Counted from the stretch's first letter, positions 1 to 8,157 are shown. The stretch: 27,933 nucleotides of DNA from an uncultured Lachnospiraceae bacterium (GCA_900539175.1 UQAW01000051.1:1-27933), one strand, 5' to 3'. Numbers and translations: made by a program. The notes: generated by a model from the letters alone, not told the origin.

Positions 1-266
1 AGTCATGCTTTTTCATGCAAGCATGAAACGCATAACCTTTTGACCCTGGTATCATAACAAATTATGTTTTTAACATATTCGCCAATACTATAACGCTCCA
101 CAATCGCTGTATATTTATACATTCATATACATAATATTTTTGGTGGAAGTTTACATAATAATTTTACATAATTCAAATTCAGATTGATAATCCTACTGCA
201 ATTTAACTAAAGCTCAAACCAAAAACACAGATAAAATTTATAATTTTTAAGCATTCCATCTACGTT

Positions 267-296
267 TTGACTAGTTAAAATCATTGAAAGTATAAT
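267..296 (+). promoter_or_regulatory. Orphan sigma-A-like promoter pointing into the parAB operon
   Basis: TTGACT at 267-272 and a perfect TATAAT at 291-296 are separated by 18 bp. No plus-strand gene follows; transcription would run antisense into the DUF4446 gene. The rest of 1-444 is AT-rich and holds no ORF; a perfect 8-bp hairpin (TCATGCTT with AAGCATGA) sits at 3-26. In DNA this AT-rich the match may be chance. Confidence 0.3.
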
Positions 297-397
297 ATTT
301 TTACTTAAAGTTAATTTGCATTTTTTGTTTATCCCTTTTCCCTCGTTCAAGAACAACCATTATGAAAATAACTTGCATTCCAATCTTCCTCTCAACT

Positions 398-436
398 AAA
401 AAAGGGAGGACTCTGATAAATACAAAATCCTCTCTT
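398..436 (-). terminator. Rho-independent terminator of the parA-parB-DUF4446 operon
   Basis: Read on the minus strand, a 9-bp stem (AAGAGAGGA pairing with TCCTCCCTT, positions 436-428 with 410-402, one G-T wobble) is followed at once by a run of T. It lies just downstream of the DUF4446 stop codon, where the end of this leftward operon is expected. The loop is long (about 17 nt), so it may be only moderately efficient. Confidence 0.6.
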
Positions 437-444
437 CCAATTAC

Positions 445-966
445 TTATCCTATTAATTCTTCTTCTACATTAAAATTGACAGCCTGCTTTAATGCCTTTA
501 TCTCCTCAGCACTTAACATGATATAGGACTCACCCTTCACAATTTCTTTCAAATAGAGAAAGCAATTATCCCGACTGTGGATGGCGTCCAATATAAATCC
601 TGTATTATTCTGATCCAACATCGCTAATGCAAAACTAAGCTTTCCTCCAACATCATCAAACGCATCATACTTTACAATACCATACTTATTTAAGGTTTTA
701 TCATAACCTTTCTTAATCAGCTCAATATCAAACTGATACCCCTCATTCACCTTGGTCAGTTTATCAATTTCTTTAAACTTTGCAGCAAAGACACGCTCCA
801 AAGATTGCGCATCCTTCCCTTTCATAAAAACTTTGTACTTTCTTTTCAAACGATTCAACTGAATTGACATACTCACAGTCATGACTGTCATAATTATCAC
901 AAGAATAATCAGCAGCAACACAACAATTCCAATATCAATTCCCAACGCGTCAAATAGATTATTCAT
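445..966 (-). CDS. DUF4446 family membrane-anchored protein
   Basis: A 173-residue protein with one hydrophobic segment near the N-terminus (about residues 10-35), then a basic, probably coiled stretch (about 36-60) and a small soluble domain. This architecture and its place right after ParB match the DUF4446 family found beside parAB in Clostridia; its function is unknown. It starts 14 nt after the parB stop codon with a GGGGAGAG ribosome binding site, so it is the last gene of the parA-parB operon and is followed by a terminator. The membrane anchor and its context suggest a link between segregation and the envelope, but that is inference only. Confidence 0.8.
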   Translation of the reverse strand: MNNLFDALGIDIGIVVLLLIILVIIMTVMTVSMSIQLNRLKRKYKVFMKGKDAQSLERVFAAKFKEIDKLTKVNEGYQFDIELIKKGYDKTLNKYGIVKYDAFDDVGGKLSFALAMLDQNNTGFILDAIHSRDNCFLYLKEIVKGESYIMLSAEEIKALKQAVNFNVEEELIG

Positions 967-980
967 CTTGTACTCTCCCC

Positions 981-1919
981 TTAACCAATCGACTCAAATA
1001 AGTCCATAATACGTTCCAGTTCATCCTGAGAATAGTATTCAATCTCTATCTTCCCCTTCTGTTTGCCGCTTCTATGTATAGATACTTTTGTCCCCAGGAT
1101 ACCTTTAATTCGCTCCTCCAGACCCCTGTATATTGCCTCTGTGGCTGAATCCTGCACTTTTTCCACTCTTTTTTTTGGATTCATAATATCTTTTACCAGT
1201 TTTTCAGTCTCTCTGACGCTTAATTTTTCATCAAAGATCCTCATTGCCACCGAATATTGCAATTCGGCATCCTCAATAGCCAACAAGGTTCTGGCATGTC
1301 CTGTGGAAAGCATTTCATCAATTACCATTTGACGAACTCTTTCATCCAATTTTAACAGACGCATAGAATTTGTAACCGCTGTACGGCTTTTTGAAACACG
1401 TTCTGCTACTTCATCCTGTTTTAATGAAAACTCTTCTATCAAACGTTTATAAGCGATTGCTTCCTCAATCGGATTTAGATTTTCTCTTTGGATGTTCTCA
1501 ATCAGTGAAATTTCCACCGCTTCCTGCTCTGAAAACTCTTTTATAATAACAGGAACCTTTTTCAAACCTGCCAATTTCGCCGCTCTCCATCTTCTTTCTC
1601 CGGCAATAATTTCATAATAATTCTCTTTTTTTTGTACTAAAATTGGCTGTAAAATTCCAAATTGTTTAATGGAATCAGCCAATTCCAGGAGTGCATCTTC
1701 ATCAAATACTTTTCGCGGCTGGTCGCGGTTGGGCTCTATCTCCATAATATTCAAGTAAATATCCGCCGGTTTTTCCACAATCTTTTCTACTATTTTTTCG
1801 ACAACTTTTACTGTTTCCCCTTCCTTTTTCGTTGTCGCAGCCACTCCCCTGTTTTTTGTTGTTCCGGATGGAATCAATGAATCCAATCCTTTTCCTAAGC
1901 CTGCTTTTTTTACTGCCAT
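981..1919 (-). CDS. parB: Chromosome-partitioning protein ParB (Spo0J)
   Basis: A 312-residue ParB. ParB binds parS, hydrolyses CTP to clamp and spread on DNA, and activates the ParA ATPase. Visible parts in order: an N-terminal GLGKGLDSLI segment (residues 8-17) typical of the ParA-contact region; a linker with repeated VEKI units (39-50); the ParB/Srx CTPase domain with the arginine-rich GERRWRAA motif (108-115); a helix-turn-helix for parS (about 163-187); and a C-terminal dimerisation domain. The ATG lies inside the end of parA (10-nt overlap), so the two are translationally coupled. Two perfect parS sites lie about 1.1 kb away at 3042-3057 and 3086-3101. Confidence 0.97.
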   Translation of the reverse strand: MAVKKAGLGKGLDSLIPSGTTKNRGVAATTKKEGETVKVVEKIVEKIVEKPADIYLNIMEIEPNRDQPRKVFDEDALLELADSIKQFGILQPILVQKKENYYEIIAGERRWRAAKLAGLKKVPVIIKEFSEQEAVEISLIENIQRENLNPIEEAIAYKRLIEEFSLKQDEVAERVSKSRTAVTNSMRLLKLDERVRQMVIDEMLSTGHARTLLAIEDAELQYSVAMRIFDEKLSVRETEKLVKDIMNPKKRVEKVQDSATEAIYRGLEERIKGILGTKVSIHRSGKQKGKIEIEYYSQDELERIMDLFESIG

Positions 1920-2686
1920 CCCTCATCCCCCCTATGTATCACTTCTTCTGCCAAAAGCCGATAACTCTCAGCACCTGCTGATTTTTTATCATATAAAGTA
2001 ATTGGAAGTCCATAGCTCGGAGCCTCAGCAAGTCTTACATTTCTCGGTATGATTGTCTTATAAATATTCTGATTCAAATTATTCTTTACATTTTCAACCA
2101 CTTGGAGAGACAAATTCGTGCGCGCATCATACATAGTGAACACGACCCCCTCAATCTCAAGGTCCGGATTCAAACGTTCCTGTACCAAATCAATAGTATG
2201 CATGAGCTGTGTCAACCCCTCTAAAGCATAATATTCACACTGAATTGGAACCAAAACCGTATTTGCTGTTGTCATTGCATTGATTGTAAGCATATTTAAA
2301 GATGGGGGACAGTCAATAATAATAAAATCATACTGTTCTCTTATTTTATCTATACTATTTTTCAGTATAAATTCCTTATTTTCCACGCCGATTAATTCAA
2401 TCTCAGCACCCGCGAGATTGACATTGGATGGAATCAAAGACAAATTTTCTACTTCAAGTTTAATCATACAGTCATTTAATTCACACTCTTCCAAAAGCAA
2501 CTCATACACTGTATTTTCAACCTCATTTTTTTCCACACCAAGCCCACTTGTAGTATTTCCCTGAGGGTCAAGATCGATGGTGAGAACTTTATTTCCTGCT
2601 TCGGCAAGACATGCAGAAAGATTAATAGCCGTTGTGGATTTACCCACACCACCCTTTTGGTTTGCTATAGCAATACTTCTTCCCAA
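1910..2686 (-). CDS. parA: Chromosome-partitioning ATPase ParA (Soj)
   Basis: A 258-residue ParA/MinD-type ATPase that drives origin segregation with ParB and, in spore formers, also acts on DnaA. The deviant Walker A motif KGGVGKST is at residues 11-18, with IIIDCPPS as the Walker B region in the middle. I place the start at the TTG at 2686: a GGAAGGAGG ribosome binding site lies 7 nt upstream and the protein then begins GRSIAIANQKGG as its relatives do. An in-frame ATG at 2704 would place that Shine-Dalgarno sequence inside the gene. The leader upstream consists of an unusual structured repeat (2700-2918). The gene overlaps parB by 10 nt. Confidence 0.95.
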   Translation of the reverse strand: MGRSIAIANQKGGVGKSTTAINLSACLAEAGNKVLTIDLDPQGNTTSGLGVEKNEVENTVYELLLEECELNDCMIKLEVENLSLIPSNVNLAGAEIELIGVENKEFILKNSIDKIREQYDFIIIDCPPSLNMLTINAMTTANTVLVPIQCEYYALEGLTQLMHTIDLVQERLNPDLEIEGVVFTMYDARTNLSLQVVENVKNNLNQNIYKTIIPRNVRLAEAPSYGLPITLYDKKSAGAESYRLLAEEVIHRGDEGWQ

Positions 2687-2699
2687 AACACTTCCTCCT

Positions 2700-2918
2700 T
2701 CCATTTACTATGAAAGCCTCGGACAGCAGCCATGAACCGAAACGTGCTTGCACGCGCAGGATCATGGATATTGGACGGGCAAGCCGGTATGAGTAAGGAG
2801 GGCGACAGCCCGGATTACGAATACTGGCGGCGATTGCGGGAGCACGAAGTGCGGAGCAATCGACTTTCATGAATGGATATGTCTGCATCAGCAGACATAT
2901 CCGTTTACTATGAAAGCC
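2700..2918. repeat. Structured GC-rich repeat element bounded by 19-bp direct repeats
   Basis: The 19-bp sequence at 2700-2718 recurs at 2900-2918 with one difference, exactly 200 bp apart. The DNA between is visibly richer in GC than its surroundings and full of short hairpins: CGTGC/GCACG at 2743-2754, GGGC/GCCC at 2800-2811, CGATTGC/GCAATCG at 2831-2862 with GCAC/GTGC nested inside, and a perfect 12-bp stem at 2875-2886/2891-2902. The element abuts the parA ribosome binding site, so it forms part of the parA leader if transcription starts upstream. I see no transposase or convincing coding capacity. It looks like a dispersed non-coding repeat. Confidence 0.6.
2864..2918 (-). repeat. Palindromic 55-bp repeat, copy 1
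   Basis: The core is a perfect 12-bp hairpin (GGATATGTCTGC, loop ATCA, GCAGACATATCC) flanked by CTTTCAT and ATGAAAG, which also pair. Read on the minus strand it matches 4274-4330 at about 50 of 55 positions with one 2-nt gap. It also forms the right end of the larger 2700-2918 element. Confidence 0.75.
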
Positions 2919-3041
2919 CCTGACATCGGCAATCACAAAGCCCTTCCGAATTTCAAATCTACTCCGAAAGAGTTTTCAGTTACTTATTTTATACTTTCCT
3001 ATGGATAGTATAGCATCTTATGATCTAAAATTCCATGAAAA

Positions 3042-3057
3042 TGTTTCACGTGAAACA
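3042..3057. promoter_or_regulatory. parS: parS site 1 (ParB binding site)
   Basis: A perfect match to the 16-bp parS palindrome TGTTTCACGTGAAACA. Here the palindrome extends to 24 bp, with AAAA on the left and TTTT on the right. It lies upstream of parA, where ParB nucleates and spreads to form the partition complex near the origin. Confidence 0.95.
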
Positions 3058-3085
3058 TTTTCTATGTTTTACACAATCCCATTAA

Positions 3086-3101
3086 TGTTTCACGTGAAAC
3101 A
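3086..3101. promoter_or_regulatory. parS: parS site 2 (ParB binding site)
   Basis: A second perfect TGTTTCACGTGAAACA, 44 bp centre to centre from the first. The pair places the partition locus about 14.5 kb from the inferred replication start. Confidence 0.95.
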
Positions 3102-3148
3102 TCTGGTACTATTGTTCTTTTAAAGTTTTTTTATTTTTTAAGGAAGGC

Positions 3149-3177
3149 TTGTAAAATCAGTAATTTTAGACTATACT
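3149..3177 (+). promoter_or_regulatory. Predicted sigma-A promoter of the hydrolase gene
   Basis: TTGTAA at 3149-3154 and TATACT at 3172-3177 are separated by 17 bp, about 90 bp upstream of the hydrolase start. It lies 48 bp after the second parS site, so ParB spreading could affect it (inference). Confidence 0.5.
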
Positions 3178-3268
3178 AAAACTATCACAATTTCTCAATA
3201 CTATCACTATTACACTTTTTAAATAACTCGTAACTTGATATAGAGCCAATAGTTAGAGGAGAATTTTT

Positions 3269-4222
3269 ATGAAAAACATGAAAAAGAAACTGATTACAGC
3301 CAGTCTGTTAACCGCTGGTGCTGCAGCTACCATCCACATAGTAAATAAAGTAATTGCTGCCTCCGCAGTTGTAAAGAATATATTAAATTCTGATGATCAG
3401 AATTATTTCAAATGGCGTTACGGAAATATCTATTATACCAAGCAGGGAACTGGTAGCCCTATTCTTCTTATTCACGATCTTAATGTATCTGCCAGTTCCT
3501 ACGAATGGAATAAAATGATAAATCACCTTGTCAAACAACATACTGTCTATACGATAGATTTGCTTGGATGTGGGCGTTCGGATAAACCGTGTATTACTTA
3601 TACGAATTATCTATTTGTACAATTAATTACTAATTTTACAGAACAAATTATAAAAGAGCCTACGGATATCATTGCAACCGGACTTTCTTCCTCTTTTGTT
3701 ATTACTGCATGCAATCAAAGTCCCGCATATTTTAAAAAGATTATGCTGATTAATCCGGAAGATCTGGCAGTTTTGAACCAAGTCCCGAATAAAAGAAGCA
3801 AGTTCGTAAAAGGTCTGTTAGAACTTCCTCTGATTGGCACACTTTTATATAACTTTATTATTTCAAAAGGCAATATTGAACTGCTTTTCACCGAAAAATG
3901 GCTTTATAATCCATTTCATACAAACCATTTGGACATTGATGCTTATTATGAAAGTGCACACCGCGGCAAATGTAACGGGAAATATCTTTTATCCAGTATC
4001 GTCGGAAATTATATGTATTTGAATATTTGCCATGCTTTAAAATCCATTGATCATAGTATTTACATTATTGGTGGTTCTAATAAAGCCGGAATTCAGGAAA
4101 CAATTGCTCTCTACACTGCAATGAACACCTCAGTTGAATCCGTAATTCTTTCTAAGAGCAAGCATCTTCCTCATTTAGAGACACCAATTGCCGTATCAGA
4201 GCATCTTGATATTTTCTTTTAG
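3269..4222 (+). CDS. Alpha/beta fold hydrolase, N-terminally anchored
   Basis: A 317-residue protein. Residues about 8-33 form a hydrophobic signal-anchor. A typical alpha/beta-hydrolase core follows: LLIHDLN (66-72, oxyanion region), the DLLGCGRSDKP segment (97-107), and a nucleophile elbow G-L-S-S-S at 138-142 with Ser140 as candidate nucleophile. The last glycine of the usual GxSxG is replaced by serine. The candidate catalytic His is in SKHLPHLE (His299). The acidic residue usually found after the late strand is not evident: the GGSNKAG segment has Asn instead. The substrate is unknown. The start has an AGAGGAG site 7 nt upstream. It is the only gene here running against replication, flanked by parS sites and by inverted copies of a hairpin repeat. 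Confidence 0.8.
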   Translation: MKNMKKKLITASLLTAGAAATIHIVNKVIAASAVVKNILNSDDQNYFKWRYGNIYYTKQGTGSPILLIHDLNVSASSYEWNKMINHLVKQHTVYTIDLLGCGRSDKPCITYTNYLFVQLITNFTEQIIKEPTDIIATGLSSSFVITACNQSPAYFKKIMLINPEDLAVLNQVPNKRSKFVKGLLELPLIGTLLYNFIISKGNIELLFTEKWLYNPFHTNHLDIDAYYESAHRGKCNGKYLLSSIVGNYMYLNICHALKSIDHSIYIIGGSNKAGIQETIALYTAMNTSVESVILSKSKHLPHLETPIAVSEHLDIFF

Positions 4223-4231
4223 AATCAGTAC

Positions 4232-4280
4232 AAAAAAGTTCAGGAAATGAAAATCAAATTTTCGTTTCCTGAACTTTCTT
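4232..4280. terminator. Bidirectional terminator between the hydrolase and the DUF4340 gene
   Basis: A long hairpin: AAGTTCAGGAAA (4236-4247) pairs with TTTCCTGAACTT (4265-4276), then one mismatch, then GAAAAT pairs with ATTTTC around a CAA loop. On the minus strand the stem is followed by a six-T run, a strong terminator for the ABC operon; on the plus strand TTTCTTA follows, which would end the hydrolase transcript. It sits between convergent genes. Confidence 0.85.
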
Positions 4281-4330
4281 ATAGTAAACGGACATGTCTG
4301 CTGGCGCAGACATCACCATTCATGAAAGTC
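4274..4330 (+). repeat. Palindromic 55-bp repeat, copy 2
   Basis: The core hairpin is ATGTCTGC (4294-4301), loop TGGC, GCAGACAT (4306-4313). The flanks ATAGTAAACGGA and CATTCATGAAAGTC match those of copy 1 in inverted orientation. It overlaps the end of the bidirectional terminator and lies 34 bp from the DUF4340 stop codon. Confidence 0.75.
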
Positions 4331-4363
4331 AGATGTTTCACAATGATTGTTGCTGCAAAACAT

Positions 4364-5776
4364 TTATTGCATGCTTTCAAAAGCAGTAAATAATTCTCTT
4401 ATTGCCATCTTTCCTACCAGTCCATACCTCCCTTCCGTGTCTTTTGCCAAATAAAAATTTTCGTCATAAGAAGTATATGTAACCTCCTTATCGCTGTCAT
4501 CATTCATATGAAAGACTATTTTCATATTCGCCATTCTGCCAGTAGTAAGTTCCTTACTCTTACTCTGCGCACTTAAACTTGTCACCTTGTTATAAAACTG
4601 ACTGAATACAGAACCATCGATTTCTATACCATCTAAAGTATAGATCGTATCACTGGATAAATTGCCATCATCATCGGTAGTTTCTATCACATTTCTTTTA
4701 AGGTCTGTCGTTTTATCTTCATATGTAACGGTCAGTCCTTTGACTGACTCTTCTGCAATTGAACTTATTTCAAGGTTCCAGTAATCTTGTGCTTCTTTTT
4801 CCAACATAGTTTCTAAAGATTCTGCTGCAATCGTATGTACCTCCTTAGATCCATCAACATTGACATAATAATTTCCCCTTTCATCTTTATCTCCAACCTT
4901 CAGAACAATCTTTTTCTCCTCATACACCGATTCTCCTGCTGAAACTTCCCCGTCATCTGTTTGCTCCTGTTCTTCCCTATAACAAATACAAATAGTCGCA
5001 GCCGGCTGCCCCAACCCGTACGGTTCCATATTTTCACCCTTATAATCAACCAACTGTTCATAGGAACAACCTGTAATTGCAGTTTCCACTGCACTGACGG
5101 ATGTATGATCTGCAGAATATCTGTTTCCCTGCTCATCCATAACATACCAAACATCATCACTGACTTCCAGAGCGACTTTTTTATTCTGCCCTTCTATCGT
5201 AATGCTTGTAATATTCGAAGAGTCAATTGCCGGAAATGTCTCTCCTCCGCCAAGATTCCTCTTACTCTCCGGTAAAAGAACTGTAAAATCTGTACTGACG
5301 GTATAAATTGTATTCTTCTCGTGATTTAAAGAAATATAAGTATTGTTGGTCGTTGTATTTTTTTCTCCAATTTCAATTGTTGTAATGATTCCATCAGAAC
5401 CAGTCAATGTAATGGTGTTCAGGGGACTTTCCAAACCGAACTCACTTAAATCTGATATATTTTCAAGTTTTCGACTTGCATTTAATGTCGCAACCTCTTC
5501 TAATATGCTGACTATTTTTGAATCATCCAACGGAAAACCCTCCTCTTCCTCCATCAGCCATGTTGCATCCTTTTTTGCAAAAGAGACTTGCTCATCACCA
5601 ATATAAAAAGATATACCTGTAATATCTTCGGTATTTAAAGCTGTCACTTCTATAAAAGATGATTCTTCGTTTTCTTCCTTCTTCAAATCTTGCTTTTTGA
5701 TTCCTACATATAGAGCCATTAATAAAACAAATACAATCAGACAAATAAGAAGTTTCAGGTATTTCTTTTTCTTCAT
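4364..5776 (-). CDS. DUF4340 domain protein of an ABC export cluster
   Basis: A 470-residue protein with one N-terminal membrane segment (about residues 7-25) and a large, acidic extracytoplasmic part. The region around YGL/P..TI/I.IG(D/E)K/Y...H..YTI occurs twice, roughly residues 80-185 and 210-340, so the protein appears to contain two diverged DUF4340 units. DUF4340 proteins commonly accompany GldG-type ABC subunits; the molecular function is not known. The start is the ATG at 5776, which shares one base with the GldG stop codon (TAATG) and has GAGGAG 9 nt upstream: clear translational coupling. Longer in-frame reading upstream would overlap gldG and lacks a better start. It is the last gene of the operon. 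Confidence 0.85.
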   Translation of the reverse strand: MKKKKYLKLLICLIVFVLLMALYVGIKKQDLKKEENEESSFIEVTALNTEDITGISFYIGDEQVSFAKKDATWLMEEEEGFPLDDSKIVSILEEVATLNASRKLENISDLSEFGLESPLNTITLTGSDGIITTIEIGEKNTTTNNTYISLNHEKNTIYTVSTDFTVLLPESKRNLGGGETFPAIDSSNITSITIEGQNKKVALEVSDDVWYVMDEQGNRYSADHTSVSAVETAITGCSYEQLVDYKGENMEPYGLGQPAATICICYREEQEQTDDGEVSAGESVYEEKKIVLKVGDKDERGNYYVNVDGSKEVHTIAAESLETMLEKEAQDYWNLEISSIAEESVKGLTVTYEDKTTDLKRNVIETTDDDGNLSSDTIYTLDGIEIDGSVFSQFYNKVTSLSAQSKSKELTTGRMANMKIVFHMNDDSDKEVTYTSYDENFYLAKDTEGRYGLVGKMAIRELFTAFESMQ

Positions 5777-7281
5777 TACTGTTTTCTCCTCTTCATCCAG
5801 ATTACAAAACCAACAAGCACGATAAGACCAGGAATCACTCCAATCGTTATCAGCCTCCAATAGCTGCTGTCATAATCCGTTAAACTCAGATAACCAACGG
5901 ATAAACTCTTACTGGGTATTGTAACAACTGTATCCGAATCCACATCACACATACTTGTAATTGCACGGATTAATACACTTGTATTGCCCCCGCTGACCGA
6001 GTTATCCACATCATCCTCTAACATACCCACAGATGAAAAGTAAATAATCTCTGTCTCTTTATCTTCTCCAACACTCTCCTTTACAGATACAGCCAGATCA
6101 AAGACTCCTTCTTCGTCCTCTTCTGATTTTTCTGCCGTTATCTGTTCATTTCCATCAAGTTTCTTAATATAAGCCTGCTCTGTTGTACTGATGAAGCTGG
6201 TTATTGATAAAGTATCTCTATATTGATCTAATCTCTTAATTGCCTGTGCATCCGGTATAAGTACATAAGTATTACCAGCCAAATCTGCTGTAATTTCTGA
6301 ACTACTGCTCAAATCCGGAATCAGATAATCAGGAAGCTGCGGATAATAATGTTGCCCATCTCCCTCTAAAATTAATCCTCTGTCACGCTTAAGTCCGTAA
6401 CTTGCTAAAATTGAATCAAAATTGGGCATTTCATCGCTGGTAAAATAAGAAAACAGTAATAAATTACCTCCATTCTCCAGATAATTAATGATCTTTTTCG
6501 CCTCTTCCTCAGATAAATCCTTCTTCGGAGCCGCAATTATAAGCAATTCTGCATCTTCCGGTACTGACTCACCGGAAATCAAATTCAGAGACTGAATCTC
6601 AAGGTTTGCCTTCTCAACGGCATTTGTCAGATTTGTTCCAATTTCTGTTTCATTATGTCCGGTCAGCGTATAAAGGATCGGCATATCATCATTTGTCACA
6701 TAAGACATAGCGCTTGCAATCTGTCCTTCTCCATCAAATCCTGTAGTTTGCTGTGACATTGTCTGATAACTGATTTCTGTTTCATACAAATCACTTTGAT
6801 CCAGAATTTTACTCTTCTCTCCGCATGCAACGATGATACTGCCGCTATGTATTGTATCTGAGGTATATTGTGCCGTAAAATTGGGGTGCAAATCCGGATC
6901 AATCTTTTCTACTTTAATCTGCCCGGAAGCATTCTCGAAATTTTCAAGAAGTTTCAATATATTATCATCCTCCGATCCATGATTCACATAATAATACAAA
7001 GTAACTTCTTTTTTCAGATTCTTTGCGAGCAACTTTCCTTCCTCTGATAATGTATACAACTTCTCTTCGCTCACATCAATCTGCGTCACCGAAGAAGGAA
7101 TCTGACTAATTACCAGATTTGCCGCAACAATCACTGCAAGGACAACAATCGTCATAACAGACGAATAAGAACCTTGTTTCAGATGTTTTTTCTGTTCTTC
7201 TCCAGTGAAGGTATGCTTTATATGATCAATTGTAATTTTTTTTCTGATTCTTTCTATTCTGCCTTTTCTATCAATTTTCAT
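5776..7281 (-). CDS. GldG-like ABC transporter auxiliary protein
   Basis: A 501-residue protein with a basic cytoplasmic N-terminus, a membrane segment at about 42-61, a large extracytoplasmic domain and a C-terminal membrane segment (about 474-494) ending in KRRKQ. The segment starting VTQIDVSEEKLYTLSEEGK and the later LTGHNE and NLLLF stretches are typical of the GldG / ABC_transp_aux family, first named from Bacteroidetes gliding but widespread elsewhere without gliding. It starts 12 nt after the permease stop with a GGAGG site 7 nt before the ATG. It is a probable partner of the permease and the DUF4340 protein in a membrane complex; its substrate cannot be told from sequence. Confidence 0.85.
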   Translation of the reverse strand: MKIDRKGRIERIRKKITIDHIKHTFTGEEQKKHLKQGSYSSVMTIVVLAVIVAANLVISQIPSSVTQIDVSEEKLYTLSEEGKLLAKNLKKEVTLYYYVNHGSEDDNILKLLENFENASGQIKVEKIDPDLHPNFTAQYTSDTIHSGSIIVACGEKSKILDQSDLYETEISYQTMSQQTTGFDGEGQIASAMSYVTNDDMPILYTLTGHNETEIGTNLTNAVEKANLEIQSLNLISGESVPEDAELLIIAAPKKDLSEEEAKKIINYLENGGNLLLFSYFTSDEMPNFDSILASYGLKRDRGLILEGDGQHYYPQLPDYLIPDLSSSSEITADLAGNTYVLIPDAQAIKRLDQYRDTLSITSFISTTEQAYIKKLDGNEQITAEKSEEDEEGVFDLAVSVKESVGEDKETEIIYFSSVGMLEDDVDNSVSGGNTSVLIRAITSMCDVDSDTVVTIPSKSLSVGYLSLTDYDSSYWRLITIGVIPGLIVLVGFVIWMKRRKQ

Positions 7282-7293
7282 CCCATTTCCTCC

Positions 7294-8157
7294 TTAATTC
7301 CAACGCCTTTTCTGAATCATTTGACTTGCCAGAAATAAACATATCACCGCAACCGACAAAAAATAAACAATTCCATTGATATCTAAGATGCCGCTGGTAA
7401 AGGTACTGAAATGCTCTGTAAAATTAAATACCTGAAAAAACTTCTGAATAGCTCCTTCAAACAAGGACGATTTTATCACATAAGCCGCTGCCAAACTGCC
7501 TTCACATAATATTAGCATCACAACTGTCAATATCAGGTTTTTTATCATAGAACCAATCCATATACAGATAAGAAGTCCCAAAACTGCAAATGCAGCAAAA
7601 GAAGAGCCCGATGTCTCAGGAAAAAAACCGCTGATTCCCTCCGATACATAACACCCAAACAGAACTGTAAATGAAAGAACTGCTGCAATCACCTGACTTT
7701 CTGTGACAGAAGATAAGAATACACCAACCGCTATCTCGGCACAACCCAACAGAAAAAATCCAAGAATAGAAGTATAGGACATTGCCAGAGATACTGTCCC
7801 ATATTTTCTTAATATCAGCGGATAAAAACATACAATCATCGTTGGAATCAGATAAATGCTTACCAATGCCAGATACTTACCACATACGATCTGACTGACC
7901 CCGACAGGCGCTGTCAGCAATAATTGATCCGTCTTTTGTCTTCTTTCTTCCGCTATCACACGCATTGTAAGCACCGGTACTGCAATTAAAAATACAAATG
8001 TTACATTACTCAGGGTATCACCTATTCTGGGCCATGCTGATCCTATATTAATAGCCGAAAAATAAATTCCTACAATCACCAGGATAAATGCAATAAATAT
8101 GTATCCGATCATTGAAGTCAGATAACTTTTCAATTCCTTTTTATACACTGCTGTCAT
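7294..8157 (-). CDS. ABC-2 type permease (GldF-like)
   Basis: A 287-residue integral membrane protein with about six hydrophobic segments (near residues 10-35, 55-75, 97-120, 125-155, 160-205 and 205-285 as a group). The MRVIAEERRQKTDQLLLTAPV stretch (about 65-85) is the conserved cytoplasmic loop of ABC-2 permeases that contacts the ATPase. The ribosome binding site GAGGTG lies in the last codons of the upstream ATPase gene and only 6 bp separate the two genes, so they are coupled. It probably forms the transmembrane channel or extrusion part of the four-gene system. The cargo is unknown. Confidence 0.88.
   Translation of the reverse strand: MTAVYKKELKSYLTSMIGYIFIAFILVIVGIYFSAINIGSAWPRIGDTLSNVTFVFLIAVPVLTMRVIAEERRQKTDQLLLTAPVGVSQIVCGKYLALVSIYLIPTMIVCFYPLILRKYGTVSLAMSYTSILGFFLLGCAEIAVGVFLSSVTESQVIAAVLSFTVLFGCYVSEGISGFFPETSGSSFAAFAVLGLLICIWIGSMIKNLILTVVMLILCEGSLAAAYVIKSSLFEGAIQKFFQVFNFTEHFSTFTSGILDINGIVYFLSVAVICLFLASQMIQKRRWN

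Noticed and set aside
2640..2936. Minus-strand ORF of 98 codons across the repeat element and parA start
   Set aside because: It overlaps the start of parA in another frame and its codons simply follow the hairpin sequences; no credible ribosome binding site or domain. The structured repeat explains the open frame.
4333..4350. Possible third parS site near TGTTTCACAATG
   Set aside because: Only the left half (TGTTTCAC) matches; the palindrome is not completed, so ParB binding is unlikely.
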